The translations under genes were made by a program, and so were the position numbers. From the NCBI RefSeq assembly GCF_040954645.1, contig NC_092807.1, forward strand, positions 79,320,017-79,384,016: a DNA stretch of 64,000 nt. Reading direction: 5' to 3'. Each line of letters begins with the position of its first letter. Positions within the stretch are counted from its first letter, which is position 1. Of this stretch, positions 58,901 to 64,000 are shown piece after piece. A model generated the notes under the pieces. That model was given only the letters and a program-made list of their open reading frames with translations. It did not search any database and was not told the DNA's origin. Source of the DNA: Diabrotica undecimpunctata (taxonomy: Eukaryota; Arthropoda; Insecta; Coleoptera; Chrysomelidae).

Positions 58901-59131
58901 ATCCTTGACAATAAATCCTTGCATATTAATTTCTTTATTAAGAATATTAATTTTAAAATTGGCTAGTTTATCAATTTCACCCAACTTCTTATTATTTGCA
59001 CCAATAATTTTAATTTTTGGAATCTTTATTATATCTGATAGTTTTAATGTATTAAAAATAAAATTCTCCGAGACTAAAGTACTTTCTGAACCAGTATCTA
59101 TCATAATCTTAATCATTTTATTTTTGGCCAA
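55946..59131 (-). CDS. Gypsy-2 Pol: protease, RT, RNase H, integrase
   Basis: 1061 residues without a stop. The protease active site IDTGSES is at residue 11. After an acidic linker the RT shows PIPYKYREEVNKTINNMLED, GEIRLCLDARNINKI, FTKIDLQHSFWLIPL, VVPFGLQSSCSALCR and HYIDDILIFS (YIDD at 395-398). RNase H has LRTDASIERLSGVLLQ (TDAS at 543-546) and ETDHQAVTSIL. The integrase zinc module is at 731-772 (H733, H738, ending CPICQ). The core has SMDFISN (D800), CIIDNATYFNN and NPAERYIKEV, so the DDE triad is present. A GPY/F module, MFEGPYTIENQNGLNSYVLI, is near the end. The listed start is a TTG codon; the -1 frame is open upstream to the gag slippery site, so Pol is probably made as a Gag-Pol fusion. 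Confidence 0.92.
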   Translation of the reverse strand: MAKNKMIKIMIDTGSESTLVSENFIFNTLKLSDIIKIPKIKIIGANNKKLGEIDKLANFKINILNKEINMQGFIVKDLCVDILMGNDELEKKKVKIDFEKKMVTLEGQIIKFMQKDEVEEGIRVDRILLKENNDVYEEEMYFDDREMSQKNVKNNGSEYLRNGNFKQMDAYEAECVKLEARNNEYILKNNVICKEEDMMKVLNCPEEYKSIVISILQQHKGLVNKENRIAQNYIHSIKVKEEKDFKTKSYPIPYKYREEVNKTINNMLEDGIIEKADTRFINPIVVVRKRSGEIRLCLDARNINKITEKQFEAPMSIDGILGRITGMSFFTKIDLQHSFWLIPLERKSRQYTGFQIDGVVYQFKVVPFGLQSSCSALCRCLHDILDQYEHFVIHYIDDILIFSKTAEDHEKHLKIIINRLDKVGLKINQEKCTFFQKEVIYLGYKLNTKGIEMDPERTQVIQEYKTPHNLRTLRGFIGIINYYKRMIPDLSIKELPLLELLRKGVKWRWDQRRELAFQEIKNIFLSNLKIYYPDYTQPFILRTDASIERLSGVLLQIHDGVEYPIQFISRITKPHEKGYSVSELELASIIHCVTKLRFYLLGNEFTIETDHQAVTSILNNKYGNSRIHRWSLILSEYSFEIKYISGKSNIVADALSRLENTSQKGQRTIKIGLNQLVESTGLYSKEEIIRDQINLSEKQKVLRKDGVYYKIINGIEVYVITRTLAKKILKNLHNNYMHIGSRKLWMLFRNNYFARNDISIAKEITTQCPICQLNKEKNFKNQNTYKSNVVYEKLNTVSMDFISNLVLSPTGKKHILVIVDLYTKFIKLYPCSRTNVKTLKLYINQFFEEIGPFGNCIIDNATYFNNQKFRTFCEKKGINIHFTSIRHPQANPAERYIKEVIKYLRILCQNQHETWQQHIPQVEYFLNNTHNLNTEEVPEYLMFGHIGNRKWISEYNQDMLEQVMQKVNNRIRRKAEKYIRRQNRNIKKPITFQKGDLVLIRSLRKSNVKENRCKKLQPMFEGPYTIENQNGLNSYVLIDAENRLRGIFHINDIFQYHEEIE

Positions 59132-59241
59132 AGCATTTATATAAATTAAATTAATAGATTCAATAATTTTATCTTCATCTAAAGAAATAAATTCAGAAGG
59201 TTTTTCATAATAGCAATGGCCTAACTTGTAATTCAGAAAGT

Positions 59242-59257
59242 TTACTGCACAAAATTT
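59242..59257 (-). promoter_or_regulatory. Gypsy-2 gag-pol -1 frameshift site
   Basis: On the minus strand gag ends CAA AAT TTT GTG CAG TAA. A AAT TTT fits the X-XXY-YYZ slippery rule. A -1 shift gives TGT GCA GTA AAC..., which stays open through to the pol frame at 59131. Confidence 0.6.
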
Positions 59258-60924
59258 TGATTATTAGAATTGTCAGATTGTATCTGACCACTTGGATCTG
59301 ATGTCCTATGTCTTTCCCTACTATGACTTCTACTCACATTCTCCTGCCTTGTACTACTTCGTTCCCTGCCTTCGCAGCTTCTATTCCTTCGAACACAATT
59401 TACCTGTCTGTTATAGTTAGGTCGTTCTGTATTTCTTCTATTGTTAAAATCTTGTCTATTATTATTAGTACTGTTATTAAAATGTTGTCTATTATAATTA
59501 GTATTATTATTAAAATTTTGTCTATTATAACTAGTATTATTATTAAAGTTCTGTCTATTTGGATTAGTGTTAGTATTATTAAAATTTTGTAAATTATCAC
59601 CATACCTAGTATTATTGTTATATGATTGTCTATATTGTTGATTATCATTTTTATTATATTGAAAAGTATTGTTGTTTTTTCTGTTGTTATTATTACTTGT
59701 CATATTGCCTCTTTGTATTCTTTGAATAAAATTAATAAAACTATCTATTGTTTGAATATTTTGTACAGTTACGGTTTGCACAACATCAGCATCAAAATGT
59801 CTAGATACATTTAAGACTGTTTCATCCTCTCTAAGTGGTGGTTCTAAATATTTTGCAACTGTTATCAATTTCAATGCATAATCTACCATATTTGATTTTA
59901 AATTTTGATTATACTTTCCAAAATATAGAATTTCTCTAAACTTTGCTTGCTCTAATTCACCCCAATAATAATTTAAAAATTTATTTTCAAATGTTTGAAA
60001 GTTATCTAAATCATTTTCAATACTAGCAAACCAAGTTGCTGCATTGTCATTTAATGTCATTATAATATAATCTTTAATATCATTAATATTATTCACAAAT
60101 CTTAATTTATGTTTTAAACTATTTATGTATACTCTAGGATGCAAATTTTTTATATTACCAGAGAATTTAATCCCAGTCTCATTTGTTAAATTTAAGTAAG
60201 GTCTCCCTATGTCTCTCATTTGTGAAATATCATCTATTCTCTGTTCCACATTTCTTATTTGATTACTATTTATTTGGATATTTTGTTGTATATCGTCTAA
60301 TTTTTCTTCTGTGTTTCTCCTGTCTTCGTTAATTTTTACTTCTAAGTTACATTTCTGTAACTCTATTTTCTGTTCTATATCTATTTTATTATCTTGAATA
60401 ATCCTCTTTACTTCTGTCCTCTCATTGTCTATCCTTTTCTTGTAGTCATTCCGTATACTTTTTATTTCATTTGCAACTTTTTTCTCTGCAGCTTCAAGTT
60501 TTTTATCCATTTGTTTTTCTATTTGCTTTACAATTTTATTATTATTATCTTCTATTTTCTTTTCTAATTTTCTATAATTCTCTTCCAATTTCTGTTCCAT
60601 TTTTTTCATGTCCTCTTTGACTTCTTTTGAATTCTCTTCCATTTTTTTCGTATTCTCTTCCATTTTCTGTTCTATTTTTTTCATGTCCTCTTTGACTTCT
60701 TTTGAATTCTCTTCCATTTTTTTCATATTCTCTTCCATTGTCTTGTTCATCTGCATCATTAATGACATCAAAGCTGCCATATTGACATTTTCCTCTCTTT
60801 CTGGATTCATTTCTGCAGTATCTTGTGGAACTTGAACTAAACTCTCCTCTTGTATAGGTTGTGTTTCTACTTCCACATCTTCTTCATTCTTTTTGCTTCT
60901 TGTACCTTTCTTTCCTTGAGACAT
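59242..60924 (-). CDS. Gypsy-2 Gag with coiled coil and Asn-rich tail
   Basis: 560 residues from an ATG. Residues 60-230 are a long charged coiled coil with a duplicated 25-residue unit (MEENSKEVKEDMKK...) visible also in the DNA at 60601-60740. Residues 245-400 form the capsid-like block (YLNLTNETGIKFSG, NAATWFASIENDLDNFQTF, LNYYWGELEQAKFREILYFG). Residues 410-500 are rich in Asn with about five copies of FNNNTNYNRQ. The tail is Arg/Ser-rich (SRSHSRERHRTSD) and has no CCHC knuckle; the basic tail may bind RNA instead. The frame overlaps the pol frame through a slippery site at 59251-59257. A Gag of this layout builds the particle; the Asn-rich part may self-associate. Confidence 0.88.
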   Translation of the reverse strand: MSQGKKGTRSKKNEEDVEVETQPIQEESLVQVPQDTAEMNPEREENVNMAALMSLMMQMNKTMEENMKKMEENSKEVKEDMKKIEQKMEENTKKMEENSKEVKEDMKKMEQKLEENYRKLEKKIEDNNNKIVKQIEKQMDKKLEAAEKKVANEIKSIRNDYKKRIDNERTEVKRIIQDNKIDIEQKIELQKCNLEVKINEDRRNTEEKLDDIQQNIQINSNQIRNVEQRIDDISQMRDIGRPYLNLTNETGIKFSGNIKNLHPRVYINSLKHKLRFVNNINDIKDYIIMTLNDNAATWFASIENDLDNFQTFENKFLNYYWGELEQAKFREILYFGKYNQNLKSNMVDYALKLITVAKYLEPPLREDETVLNVSRHFDADVVQTVTVQNIQTIDSFINFIQRIQRGNMTSNNNNRKNNNTFQYNKNDNQQYRQSYNNNTRYGDNLQNFNNTNTNPNRQNFNNNTSYNRQNFNNNTNYNRQHFNNSTNNNRQDFNNRRNTERPNYNRQVNCVRRNRSCEGRERSSTRQENVSRSHSRERHRTSDPSGQIQSDNSNNQNFVQ

Positions 60925-61049
60925 TTTGAGACTTTACTTGTTCAAATATAATTAAAATTAAAATCTATACTTTTTCTTTCTACTGATAATTAATTTAATT
61001 ATATGAGAGCACTTATCTTCCCAAACTAATTCTTTTAAATAGAGAGCCA

Positions 61050-61064
61050 CCGCGTTGGGTGCCA
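61050..61064 (-). promoter_or_regulatory. Gypsy-2 primer-binding site
   Basis: The minus strand reads TGGCACCCAACGCGG three bases after the 5' LTR end. It differs by a base or two from the Lys-tRNA type site TGGCGCCCAACGTGG, so tRNA-Lys is the likely primer. Confidence 0.65.
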
Positions 61065-61067
61065 AAT

Positions 61068-62555
61068 TGTTATGATGTGTTTTTTGTTTGAATGATGAGC
61101 AATGAGTATTTTTAATAATATAATATATAGGGTTTTTATCGCGGTTCTCAAAGAATTAGCTTGTAAGTACTTTTTAAAATTATCTTTATTATAACTATTA
61201 TGAAACACACATATATATCTAACCTAGTCAATGTAAATTTAAAATAAACTATCTTTAAACTGATATTCTTATAAAACTAATTAAATTCTATAGACAATCT
61301 AAAATTTAAACAAACTATCTTCAAAATTGAAATTGTTATGACACTAACTAAATTATATTAACAAAATTTTGTACCTTTCTTTCACTGAATGCCTAAATGA
61401 ACTGTTTTCCACTAAGTATATAGATTCTAATCACCACTGAATGTCTTCGTACTTCAGTTATCCTTGTTTTTTTGTGAAATTACTTTTTGCAATTATCAGC
61501 TTCTACCAATTTAAGATATAGTTTTCTTCATCAGCATTTATACACCACCAACCAAACCAGCAAACAGCATTTATATTTATTCTTCTTTTCAATATACCAA
61601 TATCCAATTATTATAAGTTGATTTATACTAATCTCCAACCACAATATAATTTAATTTCTTCCAATATACTTTTATAATCTTCAATAATTATTTGTGTATA
61701 ATTATAAATGTGCATTAATTATATGCATAATTTTTAATCTTCATTTAACTCACTATATTAAACAATTTGACTGTTTGTACCTGATTCTCTGACTCCAAAT
61801 AATCTTTCATATTTCTTACTAAACTTTTCTGACTGACTTCTTGAAAATTCTGAACAATTTACTTCACTAAATGTGTCTAATAACTTTCATAATAAACTGG
61901 CCTGACTTCTGACTAAAAACTTCCAAAAACTGCCTGACTTCTGACTAAAAACTTCAAAAACTGCCTGACTTCTGACTAAAAAACTTAAAAAAACTCCATG
62001 TTGAATCCAAATCACGGGTATTTATATCTTTTGGACATTCTAGAACCATCTCGTAAGAGATCATGTTCCAATTTGTTCTATTTCATACTTGTATGAATTT
62101 TCTGGAACAAACCATTTCGCAAACATGGCCATCTCCGGAGATCCAGAGAATTCCATTCTTTTCTATTAATAATTTTGTTTACATTTAGGCTTTTCAGATC
62201 AGAATAAATAATCAAATTAGTAACTAACACTCTAATTTAATAAAATACACATTTCAAACAATACATTATAATAACCCACTTTATATTCGTAAATATTCTT
62301 AAACGTCACTTCAGAGTATAAATATCTGTCAATCTCCGAGAGTATTTTTGGTTGCCTAAGCACATGGCTCACTTACATACATTTACAATATTAAAACACA
62401 ACCTTTTACAATTATTATATGCCAATTTATTAAAAATGCCCTCACATAAATATATTTTTATTAAATTCTCTAGTATATAACTTATTTAAAACAACCAAAT
62501 ATCTAATATTATGTAGTATATAACTTATAAATTATTTTCTATAACCCTAATCGTC

Positions 62556-62558
<3 letters not shown>
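61068..62558 (-). repeat. Gypsy-2 5' LTR
   Basis: About 1491 bases, near-identical to the 3' LTR. Differences include gttgaatcc versus gttgaaacc and aaccctaat versus aaactctaat. It holds the probable promoter. Confidence 0.95.

Positions 62559-62630
<72 letters not shown>
62559..62630. repeat. (TA)n tract
   Basis: About 72 bases of TA between the Gypsy-2 5' LTR and an inverted, older LTR of the same family. Confidence 0.95.
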
Positions 62631-62632
<2 letters not shown>

Positions 62633-64000
62633 ATATGATATGGGAGAAATAAAAATGTTTAAAGAAAATAATTTATAAGTTATATACTAGATAATATTAG
62701 ATATAACAAGTATTTGGTTATTTTAAGAAGTTATATACTAGAGAATTTAATAAAAATTATTTATGTGAGGGCATTTTTAAGAAATTAGCATATAATAATT
62801 GTAAAAAGTTGTATTTTAATGTTGTAAATATATTTAAGTGAGCCATGTGACTAGGCAACCAGATATACATACTCTGAAGTGACGTTTAAGAATAATTACG
62901 AATATAAAATGGGGTTATAATGATAATATGTTGTTTAAAATGTGTAATTTATTAAATTAAAATGTTTAATTTATATAAGTTACTGATTTAAATGTATACT
63001 CTGATCTGAAAAGCCTAAATGCCAACAAAATTCTCGATAGATAAGTAAGGAATTCTCTAGATCACCGGAGATGGCTTTGTTTGCGAAATGGTTTGTTCCA
63101 GAAAATTCAGACATGTATTTAATAGAACAAATGGAACATGATTTCTTACCAGATGGTTCTGGAACATCCAAAAAGATATAAATACCCGGTGATTTGGATT
63201 CAAAGCAAGGAGAAAGTTTAAGTCAAGCAGTCAGAAAGTTTAGTAAGAAATATGAAAGTTAGTTGGAGTCAGTCAATCAGTTACAAATAGTCCAATTGTT
63301 TAATATAGTGAGTTAAATGAAGATTAAAAATTATGCATATATTTTAATGCACATTTATAATTATACACAAATAATTATTGAAGATTATAAAAGTATATTA
63401 GAAGAATATTGGATGGATATTGGAAGGAATTAAAATTATATTATGATTGGAGATTAGTATAAATCAACTTATAATAATCGGATATTGGTATATTGAAAAG
63501 AAGAATAAATATAAATGCTGTTTGCTGGTTTGCTTGGTGGTTTATAAATGCTGGTGAAGAAAAAAATATCTTAAATTGGTAGAAGCTAATAATTGGAAAA
63601 AGTAATTTCACAAAAACAAGAATACCCAAAGTACGAAGACATTCAGTGGTGATTAGAATCTATATCGTGGAAAACAGTTCATTTAGGCATTCAGTGAAAG
63701 AAAGGTACAAAATTTTGTTAATATAATTTAAGTAGTGTCATAACAATTTCAATTTTGAAGATAGTTTGTTTAAATTTTACATTGTCTATAGAATTTAATT
63801 AGTTTTATAAGAATTTCAATTTAAAGATAGTTTATTTTAAATTTACATTGGCTAGGTTAGATATATATGTGTGTTTTATAGTAGTTATAATAAAGATAAT
63901 TTAAAAAAGTACTTACAAACTAATTCTTTGAGAACCGCGATAAAAACCCTATATTATTAAAAATACTCATTGCTAATCATTCAAACAAACAATACATCAT
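62631..64000 (+). repeat. Diverged Gypsy-2-family LTR, opposite orientation
   Basis: The plus strand here matches the reverse complement of 61068-62558 throughout, for example aaaataatttataagttat, gtgagggcattttt, gaaccgcgataaaaacc and the final aatacatcat. It carries many substitutions and small gaps and so is older. The window ends a few bases before the expected LTR end, so whether it is a solo LTR or belongs to a full element is unknown. Confidence 0.9.

Larger units (their letters stand above)
53906..62558 (-). mobile_element. Gypsy-2 LTR retrotransposon, apparently intact
   Basis: 8.65 kb with LTRs of about 1.49 kb at 53906-55397 and 61068-62558 that differ at only a few bases. In element orientation the LTR runs TGTGACG...ATAACA. 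A primer site TGGCACCCAACGCGG (61050-61064) resembles Lys-tRNA type sites. Gag (60924-59242) and pol (59131-55946) are open, and a polypurine stretch TTTTGGGGCAT adjoins the 3' LTR. Both flanks are TA repeats (atat on each side). High LTR identity and open frames indicate recent insertion and possible activity. Confidence 0.92.

Overview
The window is a transposon graveyard from an AT-rich arthropod genome, most likely an insect and possibly a beetle, though the sequence does not fix the species. Nearly every protein-like stretch belongs to a retrotransposon or a DNA transposon. I find no intact host gene, no tRNA or rRNA gene and no CRISPR array. The element types (Gypsy LTR elements, I-like non-LTR elements with RNase H, Penelope-like elements with a GIY-YIG domain, mariner-like elements, long TA microsatellites) all point to a metazoan nuclear genome.

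Left third (1-20 kb): a decayed non-LTR reverse transcriptase (minus strand); an old I-like element (1752-4797) broken by a short non-LTR insert and followed by a Penelope fragment; a small terminal-inverted-repeat element and a TA tract; a transposase relic; then a nearly complete Penelope-like element in tandem arrangement (8.2-14.0 kb). Next come fragments of at least four other non-LTR families, one of them cut by a 5' Penelope fragment with a 10-base target duplication.

Middle (20-43 kb): one I-like element (element A, plus strand, about 20.5-36.6 kb) is split by two insertions. A minus-strand Gypsy element (Gypsy-1, 21215-28047, target duplication atac) sits in its ORF1, and a non-coding LTR-like insertion (29630-33520, target duplication aaat) sits in its ORF2. 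A fold-back mariner-like element (36799-38553) follows, then a minus-strand relative of element A (element B, 40.1-43.3 kb) that shares a 3' UTR motif with it.

Right third (43-64 kb): two Gypsy elements lie on the minus strand beside TA tracts. Gypsy-3 (43465-53818) has near-identical 322-base LTRs, and its gag is split by a complete plus-strand I-like element (47230-52601, 8-base target duplication, poly(A) tail). Gypsy-2 (53906-62558) has LTRs of about 1.49 kb and uninterrupted gag and pol frames. A diverged LTR of the same family lies head-to-head with it and runs off the right edge.

How the parts work: in Gypsy-2 and Gypsy-3 pol lies in the -1 frame relative to gag, with a slippery heptamer just before the gag stop, so Gag-Pol is probably made by -1 frameshifting. 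In the intact I-like element ORF1 and ORF2 are in the same frame, separated by one TAA, and the endonuclease part of ORF2 has no AUG. The most unusual finding is at the 3' end of Gypsy-1 pol: a macro domain resembling the OARD1/TARG1 type of ADP-ribose hydrolase, followed by a CCCH zinc finger, between the integrase C-terminus and the LTR.
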